A stretch of DNA of 10,769 nucleotides from positions 1 through 10,769 of the forward strand of contig DATCGG010000547.1 in the NCBI GenBank assembly GCA_036509075.1, read 5' to 3'. The notes beneath the pieces were generated by a model. The model made no database searches. It saw only the letters and a list, made by a program, of their open reading frames with translations, and was not told the DNA's origin. This DNA is from JAJKIV01 sp036509075 (lineage in GTDB: Bacteria > Gemmatimonadota > Gemmatimonadetes > Gemmatimonadales > Gemmatimonadaceae). Shown here in pieces: positions 1 to 6,926 of the stretch (position 1 is the first letter of the stretch; each line of letters starts with the position of its first letter). The translations under genes were made by a program, and so were the position numbers.

Positions 1-2124
1 TTCGTGACCCAGAGCGTGATTCCGTTGCTCCAGGTCCCGCCGCTCATCGGTCGCAGCTTCACCGAGGCCGAGGACGCGCCGAAAGGACCTAACGTGGTGA
101 TCATCAGTGAAGGGCTCTGGCGCTCGCGCTTCGGCGCGGACCGCGGCGTTCTTGGGCGCACGATCGACGTCAACGGGCGCACATGGGAGATCATCGGTGT
201 CATGCCGACGCGGTTCCGCTTCCCATCGCCCGAGACGCAGATCTGGATCCCGATGCGCCTCGACGCTAACGATCCGTCGCCCGGCGGGTTCAACTACGAT
301 GGCATCGCGAGGCTTCGCAAAGGCGTCACCATCGCCGCTGCCAGTCGCGACCTCGTGTCCGTGCTGCCGAAGATCCTGGAGCTGTCTCCGAATCTCGCAC
401 CCGGCGTCTCCACGCAGATGCTGCTCGATCAGGCGCGGCCGGTTCCATTCGTCGCGCCGCTCAAGGATGACGTGACCGGCGGCATCGCGAAGACGTTATG
501 GATCGTGGCTGCGGCCGCCGGCGTGGTGCTGCTCGTCGCGTGCGCGAACGTCACGAACCTCATTCTCGTCAGGGCCGACGGGCGTCAGCGCGAGCTTGCC
601 GTGCGCGAAGCGCTCGGTGCCGGGCGCGGTCGCGTCACGATGTACTTCCTTGGAGAATCGATCGTGGTCACGGCGGTGTCCGCGGCGGCAGGAGTAGCCC
701 TGGCAGCGGTCGCCATACGCCTGCTCGTGAGCATGGGGCCGACGAGCATTCCTCGGCTGTCGGAGGTGCACATCGACCTCGCGACGGTTGCGTTCGCGAT
801 CGTGGTGTCGGCGCTTGTCGCGGTGGCCTGCAGCATCGTCCCTGTGCTGCGCATCGGCCGCGTCCATCTCTCCAACGCGCTGCGCGAAGGTGGCCGAGGC
901 GGCACGGCTGGCCGCGCGCGTCAACGCATTCGCAGTGCACTCGTCGCCGGCCAGATCGCGCTCGCGCTCGTCGCGCTCGCGAGCTCGGGACTCCTGCTCC
1001 GGACGTTCGAGCGACTCAACGCCGTTCGCCCCGGTTTCGAGCCTGAGGGCCTCGCGACGTTCTGGGTGGCGCTGCCGTACGCCCGGTATACGAGCGACAC
1101 GAGCGCCGTCCGCTTCTACTCGCAGCTGCTCGACCGCGTGCGGGCCGTGCCCGGTGTCAGAGACGTCGGCCTCTCCTCGAGGCTTCCGTTCGAGCAGAAT
1201 GGTGGCTGGAGCAAGGACCCGCTCTATCCCGAGGACGATCTGGCGACGTACGCGAACAAGATCCCGCCGCTCAACTTCTATACGACCACGGATGGTGGCT
1301 ACTTCCACGTGATGGGGATCCCGCTGATCGCGGGGAAGACTTTCGATCGGCCTGAGCTGCAGCGCGGCGACGAAGCAATCATCAGCCGAGCCACGGCGAT
1401 CCAATTCTGGAAGGACTCGACGGGACAGCGCGTGCTTGGCAAGCGGTTCCGCGAGCTGCCCGGCACTCCGTGGCTCACGATCGTGGGCGTCGTCGGAGAT
1501 ACGCGCGACTCGTCGCTCGCCAGTCCGCCGTCGCTCGTCGTGTACAGGCCACAAAGCATCTCCAACGGCACGCACTCGACGCAGTGGACGATGGCGCTCG
1601 TCGTCCGCACGGGGAGCGAGCCGACGGCCATCACGTCCGCGATCCAGCGCGCGGTTCGTGATCTGGATCCGACGCTCCCGCTGTTCGACATCCGATCGAT
1701 GTCGGACGTCACGGCCGCGTCCATGGCGCAGCTGTCGTTCACCATCATCGTGCTCGGTGCTGCCGCGCTCGTGACACTGATCCTCGGCGCCGTGGGACTC
1801 TATGGCGTCATGGCGTACGTCGTATCCCTTCGCACGAGAGAGCTTGCGGTCCGCATCGCGCTCGGCGCGACGCCGTCGGCCGTCATCCGCATGCTGACGA
1901 CGCAAGGAGTAGTCGTCACGGGATTCGGCGTGGCGGCTGGGCTGGTACTGTTCGTGATCGTGGCGCGCGCGCTCAAGTCCTTGCTGTTCGGGGTGGCGTC
2001 CATGGACCCGGTGACGCTGCTCAGCGCGTCGCTCCTGCTCGTGGGCATTGCGGCGTTCGCGAGCTGGCTGCCGGCGCGTCGGACGGCGCGGGTGGACCCG
2101 GCGGACGTGCTGCGCGCGGAGTAG
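1..2124 (+). CDS. ADOP-type ABC transporter permease (MacB/FtsX), 5' partial
   Basis: C-terminal part (about 707 residues) of a large inner-membrane permease; the frame is open to the left edge, so the GTG at 4 is probably internal. In order, counting from that GTG, it shows the end of a periplasmic MacB-PCD domain (about 1-155), a first FtsX core (about 164-285, with the CANVTN segment and the RELAVREALGAGRGR loop), a second periplasmic domain (about 310-560), and a second FtsX core (about 577-700, with GLYGVMAY and RELAVRIALGA). It ends in DPADVLRAE, close to the usual DPxxALRxE tail. Two PCD-FtsX halves in one chain without an ATPase domain is the acidobacterial duplicated orphan permease (ADOP) layout. 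Substrate is unknown; MacB relatives export peptides, lipoproteins or antibiotics by mechanotransmission. The DUF1080 gene begins 57 bp downstream on the same strand, so an operon is possible. Confidence 0.9.
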   Translation, partial: FVTQSVIPLLQVPPLIGRSFTEAEDAPKGPNVVIISEGLWRSRFGADRGVLGRTIDVNGRTWEIIGVMPTRFRFPSPETQIWIPMRLDANDPSPGGFNYDGIARLRKGVTIAAASRDLVSVLPKILELSPNLAPGVSTQMLLDQARPVPFVAPLKDDVTGGIAKTLWIVAAAAGVVLLVACANVTNLILVRADGRQRELAVREALGAGRGRVTMYFLGESIVVTAVSAAAGVALAAVAIRLLVSMGPTSIPRLSEVHIDLATVAFAIVVSALVAVACSIVPVLRIGRVHLSNALREGGRGGTAGRARQRIRSALVAGQIALALVALASSGLLLRTFERLNAVRPGFEPEGLATFWVALPYARYTSDTSAVRFYSQLLDRVRAVPGVRDVGLSSRLPFEQNGGWSKDPLYPEDDLATYANKIPPLNFYTTTDGGYFHVMGIPLIAGKTFDRPELQRGDEAIISRATAIQFWKDSTGQRVLGKRFRELPGTPWLTIVGVVGDTRDSSLASPPSLVVYRPQSISNGTHSTQWTMALVVRTGSEPTAITSAIQRAVRDLDPTLPLFDIRSMSDVTAASMAQLSFTIIVLGAAALVTLILGAVGLYGVMAYVVSLRTRELAVRIALGATPSAVIRMLTTQGVVVTGFGVAAGLVLFVIVARALKSLLFGVASMDPVTLLSASLLLVGIAAFASWLPARRTARVDPADVLRAE

Positions 2125-2150
2125 AGGCGGATTGTGCGCGGATCATGCAT

Positions 2151-2173
2151 CATTGAGTGTGACTCACTCAATG
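2151..2173. promoter_or_regulatory. Perfect 9-bp inverted repeat just before the DUF1080 start
   Basis: CATTGAGTG at 2151-2159 and its exact complement CACTCAATG at 2165-2173 are separated by 5 bases. The element ends 8 bases before the ATG at 2182 and lies 26 bases after the ADOP permease stop. It could be an operator, a translation-controlling hairpin or a partial attenuator between the two genes. There is no U-run after it, so an ordinary terminator is less likely. No Shine-Dalgarno sequence is visible between it and the ATG. Confidence 0.5.
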
Positions 2174-2181
2174 GACATCCC

Positions 2182-3138
2182 ATGACGCGTGTCAGCCTGA
2201 TCCCGCGCACCACACTCGCCGTCGCGTTCGGCCTTGCGACTTCGGTTGCGGCCAGAGCGCAAGAGACCCCACCGCCACCTCTCGTGGGGCGGTGGGACCT
2301 GGTCGTCTCGGATTCCGGCGGGACGTACCCGTCGTGGCTGGAGGTAACGCGGTCGGGGTACAATGCGCTCGTGGGCCGGTTCGTAGGCCAGTCAGGCAGC
2401 GCCCGACCGATCGGCAACGTCGCCTACGACAATGGCGCGTTCAGCTTTGCGATCCCGCCGCAGTGGGAGCAGGGCAAGGCCGACCTGCGGCTCGAAGGAA
2501 AGATCGAAGGCGAGAAGCTCACGGGCACGATCGTGAACCCGGCAGGCGATCGTCACACGTTCACGGGAACACGCGCGCCGGCCCTGCATCGCGCCAACGC
2601 TCCAACGTGGGGCGCGCCGATCGTGCTGTTCAACGGCAAGGACCTCGCTGGGTGGACCACACAGGGAGGCCGAAAGAATCAATGGAAAGTGGTCAGCGGC
2701 GTGCTCACGAGCCCGGTGCCCGGTGCGAACCTGATGACGACGCAGAAGTTCAACGACTTCAAGCTGCACGTGGAGTTCCGCTACCCGAAGGAAGGGAACA
2801 GCGGCGTGTACCTGCGTGGCCGTCACGAGGTGCAGGTCGAGGACAGCCCGGCGGGCGACTTCCCGCTCTCGGTGCACATGGGGGGCGTGTACGGCTTCCT
2901 GTGGCCTAACGAGAACGCGTCGACGGGCCCGGGCAAGTGGCAGACGTACGACATCACGCTCGTCGGCCGGCGTGTCACGGTGGTGCTGAATGGCAAGACG
3001 GTGATCGCCGATCAGATCATCCCGGGCATCACGGGCGGTGCGCTGGACAGCGCCGAGGGCGAGCCGGGCCCCATTCTCCTGCAGGGCGACCACAAGGCGA
3101 TCGAGTATCGCAACATTCGTCTGACGCCGGCCAAGTAA
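2182..3138 (+). CDS. Secreted DUF1080 (3-keto-disaccharide hydrolase-like) protein
   Basis: 318 residues. Residues 1-26 form a signal peptide (Arg in the n-region, a hydrophobic stretch, then ARA before Gln27), so the product is exported. Residues about 34-135 form a beta-rich N-terminal domain (GRWDLVV, PSWLEV, GxIVNPAG). Residues about 147-316 form the concanavalin-like DUF1080 fold (PF06439), opening with LFNGKDLAGW and containing NSGVYLRGRHEVQV and the final IEYRNIRL strand. Characterised relatives bind or cleave 3-keto-glycosides or other glycans; the substrate here cannot be read. The ATG at 2182 was chosen because it places the signal peptide at the N-terminus. An upstream GTG at 2134 has a better GAGG ribosome site but would add 16 polar residues in front of the signal. 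Probably co-transcribed with the preceding permease. Confidence 0.85.
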   Translation: MTRVSLIPRTTLAVAFGLATSVAARAQETPPPPLVGRWDLVVSDSGGTYPSWLEVTRSGYNALVGRFVGQSGSARPIGNVAYDNGAFSFAIPPQWEQGKADLRLEGKIEGEKLTGTIVNPAGDRHTFTGTRAPALHRANAPTWGAPIVLFNGKDLAGWTTQGGRKNQWKVVSGVLTSPVPGANLMTTQKFNDFKLHVEFRYPKEGNSGVYLRGRHEVQVEDSPAGDFPLSVHMGGVYGFLWPNENASTGPGKWQTYDITLVGRRVTVVLNGKTVIADQIIPGITGGALDSAEGEPGPILLQGDHKAIEYRNIRLTPAK

Positions 3139-3163
3139 GGCTGGGCTCTCAGACGTTGGGCGA

Positions 3164-3190
3164 CCGGATCAATCGGATTACCCGGATTCT
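3164..3190. repeat. Degenerate 9-bp tandem repeat (CGGAT units)
   Basis: Three consecutive 9-mers, CCGGATCAA, TCGGATTAC and CCGGATTCT, keep CGGAT at 3165, 3174 and 3183. A related inverted copy, ATCCGATGAATCCG at 3351-3364, matches 12 of 14 positions of 3165-3178 when complemented. The two sit on either side of the stem-loop at 3245-3283 in the convergent intergenic region. They may be remnants of an intergenic palindromic repeat element; function unknown. Confidence 0.4.
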
Positions 3191-3244
3191 ACGAATTGCT
3201 CCTCGAGGTGCTCGAGCTCCTCGTACGAGAGCCCACGGAATACT

Positions 3245-3283
3245 TGAACGACCTCGGGGAGCAAGGCTGCCCGAGGTCGTTCA
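3245..3283. terminator. 14-bp stem-loop, probable bidirectional terminator
   Basis: TGAACGACCTCGGG (3245-3258) and its exact complement CCCGAGGTCGTTCA (3270-3283) enclose an 11-base loop. On the plus strand the stem is followed by TTTC, a short U-rich tail. It lies 106 bp after the DUF1080 stop and 114 bp beyond the end of the oppositely oriented hydrolase gene, the expected place for a terminator serving two convergent genes. The tail is weak, so a REP-like element is the alternative. Confidence 0.65.
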
Positions 3284-3397
3284 TTTCATCACGTGAGATC
3301 TGTACGCCGTGGCCTACCCTGTGAGGAGCAGATCCGATCGATCAGCCTGGATCCGATGAATCCGTTACCCTTCGGCTGAGCGGCTTGACCGTCGGGT

Positions 3398-4276
3398 TCA
3401 GACGAACCGCCTAACGAAATTCAACGCCGTGGTCGCGACCTCTTTCCAGCCGCTGTCGATCGTCAGCGCGTGACCACGCCCCGGCATCTCTACGATCTCG
3501 GTTACGCCCGCATTGTTGTCCTGCAGCTGGAACGACGCGTTCGCGATCGACCACGGTACCGTGTGGTCCTTTTCGCCCGAGATGATGAGCAGCGGGCCGC
3601 GGTCCGGGTTCTCCGTATCGACTTTCACTTCGGTCCACGGGTTGAGGTTTGCCACCGCCGCCTGGAATAGCGGTGCGCCGGGCGCCGGCACCGCGTACGT
3701 CTCGTAGAGCTCCTTCGCCTCCTCCTCGCTGACCGCGTTGGCGAACGCGTAGCGGAATTGGTCGTACGTGAGCGGCACGGCGCGATGACGGTTCGCCGGG
3801 TTGCCAAGGACGGGGAACGCCGATCGGAGTGCGGAGATCGGCAGAGGGAGCACACCGCGGAACGGAGCGGGGTCGACCGCGACCGTCGCCACCGAGCAGC
3901 CACGCCCCGCGAGAATCTGTGCGAGGAGGCCACCGAACGAGTGGCCGATGATCGCGGGCTTCTTCTTCAGTCCCCGGATGACTTGCTCGATATGATCGGC
4001 GACCTGCCCGACCGTCTTGTCCGCGAACACCTCTGGATGCGCATTTGCCTCCGACACAGTGGCGGGATCATCGGGCCAGCCCGGTGTGAGCGCGGTGAAC
4101 CCGGCTTCCTCGAACAGCGTTGCCCATCGATCCCAGCTGCTGGGCAACAGCCACAGCCCGTGCACGAAGACGACGGGCTGAAGTCCGGTGGCGTTGGCGC
4201 GGTCGACCTGTTGTGCTTCGTGATCGGTGACGGAGATGGAGGCGGAGGATGCGGGCGTGGCCGAGGTGTTGGTCAT
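3398..4276 (-). CDS. Alpha/beta hydrolase
   Basis: 292 residues from the ATG at 4276 (MTNTSATPAS...). It has the alpha/beta-hydrolase fold with an oxyanion-hole HG at 39-40 (FVHGLW), a nucleophile elbow GHSFGG with Ser113, a probable catalytic Asp237 (SGEKDHTVPW) and His269 (GRGHALT). No signal peptide or membrane segment is visible, so it is probably a cytoplasmic esterase, lipase-like or related hydrolase; the substrate cannot be told. Start choice is uncertain. An in-frame ATG at 4315 and a TTG at 4363, the latter preceded by a GAAAGGG ribosome-site-like sequence, would add 13 or 29 polar residues lacking conserved features. The gene follows the minus-strand citrate synthase after 189 bp, so it may have its own promoter rather than share that transcript. 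Confidence 0.85.
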   Translation of the reverse strand: MTNTSATPASSASISVTDHEAQQVDRANATGLQPVVFVHGLWLLPSSWDRWATLFEEAGFTALTPGWPDDPATVSEANAHPEVFADKTVGQVADHIEQVIRGLKKKPAIIGHSFGGLLAQILAGRGCSVATVAVDPAPFRGVLPLPISALRSAFPVLGNPANRHRAVPLTYDQFRYAFANAVSEEEAKELYETYAVPAPGAPLFQAAVANLNPWTEVKVDTENPDRGPLLIISGEKDHTVPWSIANASFQLQDNNAGVTEIVEMPGRGHALTIDSGWKEVATTALNFVRRFV

Positions 4277-4386
4277 TGATCGTTGTCCGTGCGGCGAGTG
4301 ATGCTGAGCGTTCATCGAGTAGCGACGATGATTCAGATGAGTCGGTTCGATGACGGACCGCAAGGCCCTTTCGTCGCATGGGTTGT

Positions 4387-4462
4387 CACGACAGAACGGC
4401 CTCGGGAAGTCAGAGCGTCCCGACGTCGTGCCGTTTGCTGACCGGTCGCGATGTATGGTCAG
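4387..4462. other. Hairpin-rich spacer between citrate synthase and hydrolase
   Basis: Two inverted-repeat groups lie in the 189-bp gap. CTGACC at 4438-4443 pairs with GGTCAG at 4457-4462, just after the citrate synthase stop on the minus strand. A nested set pairs CACGAC at 4387-4392 with GTCGTG at 4425-4430 and, inside it, CGGGA at 4403-4407 with TCCCG at 4418-4422. Neither has a U-run on either strand. They could weaken read-through from citrate synthase into the hydrolase gene, but this is a guess. No clear -35/-10 pair was found in this gap. Confidence 0.3.
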
Positions 4463-4465
4463 GCG

Positions 4466-5587
4466 TTAGGCAGCCACGCTCGGACGCGGATCGTACGACA
4501 GATCTCTCGGTCCCGCATAGACCGACTGGGGACGAATCAGGCGGCCATCGCGAAGCTGTTCGAGACAGTGCGCCGACCAGCCAAGCACTCGGCCCACGGC
4601 GAATGTCGGCGTGAACAGATCCGTCGGCAGCCCGATACCGTGCAGCAGCAGCGCCGTGTAGAACTCGACGTTCGTGTCGAGTCGCCGATCGGGCTTCCGT
4701 TCGCGCAGGAGCCGAAGCGCCGTCGCCTCGACGTGACGCGCGAGCTCGTACACCGAGCGATCCGCGTCGCCGCCATGCAGCCGCTCGGCCGCCGCCGCGA
4801 GGACGTCGGCGCGCGGGTCGCGGACACGGTACACGCGGTGGCCGAAGCCCATGAGCCGCTCGCCGCGGTCGAGCAGCGCCCGGATGTACGGCTCGGCGCG
4901 CTCGGCCGTCCCGATCTCGAATACCATGTCGAGCGCGGGACCTGGCGCGCCACCGTGCAATGGACCCTTGAGCGCCCCGACCGCTCCGGTGATCGCGGAG
5001 ATGACGTCCGACCGGGTCGACACGATGACGCGTGCGGCGAACGTCGATGCGTTGAGCCCGTGATCGCACACGGTGTTGAGATACGTCTCGAGCGCCCGGG
5101 CGCCGTCGACTGTCGGCTCGGCGCCCGACAGCTGGTGCAGGTAATGCGCGGCGTGCCCGAGATCGGCGCGCACCGCGACCGGCCGCTCGCCACGCAGCAG
5201 CCGCCAGTACGTACCGACGATCGTCGGGAACGCGGCGATCGCCGTCATCGCGTCCTCGACCGGGTCCTCACGGCGACCGAGGCTGAGCACCGGAGCGGCC
5301 ATGCGAAGCGCGTCCATCGGCGAGGCGTGTTCGGCCGCCGCACCTCGCAGCACGTCGATCGCTACGCGCGGCAGCTCGCGTCGCGCGGCCAGCTCCCGAC
5401 CGAAGCGCACACGCTCGTCCGGCGCTGGGAGCCGCGCGTTCAACAGCAGGTAGGCGACCTCCTCGAAGGTCGCCGCGGGCGCCAGATCGTCGACGGCATA
5501 GCCTGAGATGGTCAATCGGCCGGCCTCGCCGTCGACCTCGCTGAGCCGCGTCGACGCGGCAACAATGTGCTCCAGTCCCTCGCTCAT
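4466..5587 (-). CDS. Citrate synthase, CitA-like (citrate synthase 2 type)
   Basis: 373 residues, the normal length for a short bacterial citrate synthase condensing oxaloacetate with acetyl-CoA in the cytoplasm; a 2-methylcitrate synthase role cannot be excluded. Active-site blocks are CDHGLNASTF (174-183), GPLHGGAPG with His211, GFGHRVYRVRDPRA with His250, and TNVEFYTALLL (305-315). In this last block Glu308 stands where the classical enzyme has its catalytic Asp (Asp362 in the E. coli numbering). As I recall, the TNVEF form also occurs in actinobacterial CitA enzymes, so this may be a subfamily trait rather than a defect. The C-terminus, GWSAHCLEQLRDGRLIRPQSVYAGP, is typical. The ATG at 5587 was chosen because the homologous start MSEGLEHIVAASTRLSEVDG follows it; the frame stays open upstream but only as a shadow of the opposite gene. 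Divergent from the helix-turn-helix synthase 63 bp away. Confidence 0.9.
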   Translation of the reverse strand: MSEGLEHIVAASTRLSEVDGEAGRLTISGYAVDDLAPAATFEEVAYLLLNARLPAPDERVRFGRELAARRELPRVAIDVLRGAAAEHASPMDALRMAAPVLSLGRREDPVEDAMTAIAAFPTIVGTYWRLLRGERPVAVRADLGHAAHYLHQLSGAEPTVDGARALETYLNTVCDHGLNASTFAARVIVSTRSDVISAITGAVGALKGPLHGGAPGPALDMVFEIGTAERAEPYIRALLDRGERLMGFGHRVYRVRDPRADVLAAAAERLHGGDADRSVYELARHVEATALRLLRERKPDRRLDTNVEFYTALLLHGIGLPTDLFTPTFAVGRVLGWSAHCLEQLRDGRLIRPQSVYAGPRDLSYDPRPSVAA

Positions 5588-5650
5588 GGCGCGAATGCTG
5601 CCCGCGAGTGATATACTTGTCAATCTTGATTCATCAATCAACATATCACC
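5588..5650. promoter_or_regulatory. Shared divergent promoter/operator of the two citrate synthases
   Basis: This 63-bp gap holds a distinctly AT-rich core (5609-5648) in otherwise GC-rich DNA. It contains TTGATT (5626-5631) complementary to AATCAA (5636-5641) across 4 bases. Outer arms TGATAT (5609-5614) and ATATCA (5643-5648) are also complementary, and TCAATC is directly repeated at 5620-5625 and 5634-5639. On the minus strand a perfect TTGACA -35 hexamer lies at 5618-5623; alternatively TTGATT or TTGATG could pair with TATATC (5610-5615) as -10. On the plus strand no ribosome site precedes the ATG at 5651, so that transcript may have a very short leader. Likely target of the helix-turn-helix synthase itself, by inference only. 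Confidence 0.55.
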
Positions 5651-6910
5651 ATGCCTGCCCACTTTCTCACCGCCGCCCAGGCCGCCGCCGCCCTCGGCGT
5701 CACGCGAGCGACGCTGTACGCCTACACCAGCCGCGGGCAGCTCCGTTCGGAGCCCGTTCCGGGCCGGACGCGCGAGCGCCGCTACTACCGCGAGGATGTC
5801 GATCGTCTGAAAGCGCGCAAAGCCGGTCGTCGCGACCCGGCGAACGCCGCCGCGCACGGGCTCCACTGGGGCGAGCCGGTGCTCGACTCGGGGATCACGC
5901 TCATTCACGGCGACACGTTCTACTACCGCGGCCGCGACGCCGTGCAGCTCGCCGAGACGTCGAGCGTGGAAGACGCGGCCGCGCTGTTGTGGGGCGCGAG
6001 CGAGACGGAGCGCGGGCGATTGTTCGACCAACCGATCGTCCTCGACGCGCGGCGCCTAACGCAGCTTGGCCGGTTGTCGCCGAACGCGCGGACGGTGCTG
6101 CAAGCCGCCCTGCCGGTCGCTGGCGCCACCGATGACGCCGCGCTGGATCTCCGACCGCCGGCCGTCCGGGCGACCGGCGCGCGCATCCTGCGCCTCGCGA
6201 CGTCGATCATCGCCCGCCGTAGCGCGACGGGCCCGATGCACCTGGCGCTGCAGCAGGCCTGGGCGCCGAAACGAACCGGCGTCGCCGACGTGATTCGTAC
6301 CGCGCTCGTGCTCTGCGCGGACCACGAGCTCAACATCTCGGCGTTCGCCGCCCGGTGCGCGGCGTCTGCCGGCGCGTCACCGTACGACGTCGTCTCCGCC
6401 GCGCTGGCGACCCTGAAGGGTCACAAGCACGGCGGTGCGTCGGAGCGGACGCTGTCACTCGTTAGGTATGCCGATTCGCTGCGTGGTGCGCGGGCAGCAG
6501 TCATCGAGCGACTCCGTCACGGCGAGCGCGTGCCGGGCTTCGGCCACCCCCTCTATCCCAACGGTGATCCCCGCGCGGCTGTGTTGATCCGTCTCGCCGA
6601 GGCGAGCGGCAACGACGCGGCCTGGCGCCCGTTCCGCCATCTCGCAAAGGCCGGTACCGAGCTGCTCCACGATGAGCCGAACCTCGACTTCGGCCTCGCG
6701 GCGATCGCCCGGGCGTATCGGCTCCCGGACGACGCGCCGTTTCTCCTCTTTGCCATGGGGCGAACGATCGGATGGATCGCGCACGCCATGGAGGAGTACG
6801 CGTCCGGCCACCTGATCCGGCCGCGAGCTCGATATACGGGACCCATGCCACCAGCTCACGAGGATCAGCAACTCAGTCAAGGAACAACGGCAAGACCTAA
6901 CGCGGATTAA
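5651..6910 (+). CDS. Citrate synthase-family protein with N-terminal helix-turn-helix
   Basis: 419 residues. Residues about 5-57 form a MerR/excisionase-like helix-turn-helix (LTAAQAAAALGVTRATLYAY, then RRYYREDVDRLKARK), a DNA-binding module absent from ordinary citrate synthases. Residues about 75-398 form the citrate synthase fold, with CADHELNISAF (222-232), LKGHKHGGA with His260, GFGHPLYPNGDPRA with His299, and EPNLDFG with Asp346. The usual His-His-Asp residues are therefore all present, in contrast to the Glu-bearing neighbour. It ends with a polar tail of about 20 residues beyond the usual end. Possible roles are a catalytic enzyme that also represses or activates its own divergent promoter, a metabolite-sensing regulator built from an enzyme fold, or a subunit paired with the adjacent synthase. 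The ATG at 5651 lacks a ribosome site but starts exactly at the helix-turn-helix. Confidence 0.88.
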   Translation: MPAHFLTAAQAAAALGVTRATLYAYTSRGQLRSEPVPGRTRERRYYREDVDRLKARKAGRRDPANAAAHGLHWGEPVLDSGITLIHGDTFYYRGRDAVQLAETSSVEDAAALLWGASETERGRLFDQPIVLDARRLTQLGRLSPNARTVLQAALPVAGATDDAALDLRPPAVRATGARILRLATSIIARRSATGPMHLALQQAWAPKRTGVADVIRTALVLCADHELNISAFAARCAASAGASPYDVVSAALATLKGHKHGGASERTLSLVRYADSLRGARAAVIERLRHGERVPGFGHPLYPNGDPRAAVLIRLAEASGNDAAWRPFRHLAKAGTELLHDEPNLDFGLAAIARAYRLPDDAPFLLFAMGRTIGWIAHAMEEYASGHLIRPRARYTGPMPPAHEDQQLSQGTTARPNAD

Positions 6911-6926
6911 CGAAGCTACTGCTTCG
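6911..6926. terminator. Compact hairpin at the convergent synthase/DUF4136 junction
   Basis: CGAAGC (6911-6916) and GCTTCG (6921-6926) are perfectly complementary around a 4-base loop. The hairpin fills the 5-bp gap between the two stop codons and includes the DUF4136 TAG. On the minus strand it is followed by TTAA; there is no U-run on the plus strand. A small bidirectional terminator is the best reading, but 6 bp is short. Confidence 0.4.

Noticed and set aside
496..1905. Long minus-strand open frame (469 codons) opposite the first permease.
   Set aside because: Its translation is rich in Arg, His and Asp with no domain or membrane pattern, as expected for an antisense shadow of a GC-rich gene; the plus-strand frame has clear FtsX/MacB features.
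2171..2185. Four-codon reading frame (ATG to TGA) overlapping the DUF1080 start as ATGA.
   Set aside because: Too short and without a ribosome site to be called a leader peptide; kept only as a remark under the stem-loop finding.
5588..6031. Open minus-strand extension of the citrate synthase upstream of its ATG at 5587.
   Set aside because: It runs through the promoter gap and opposite the helix-turn-helix synthase gene, has no citrate synthase similarity, and the recognisable N-terminus begins at 5587.
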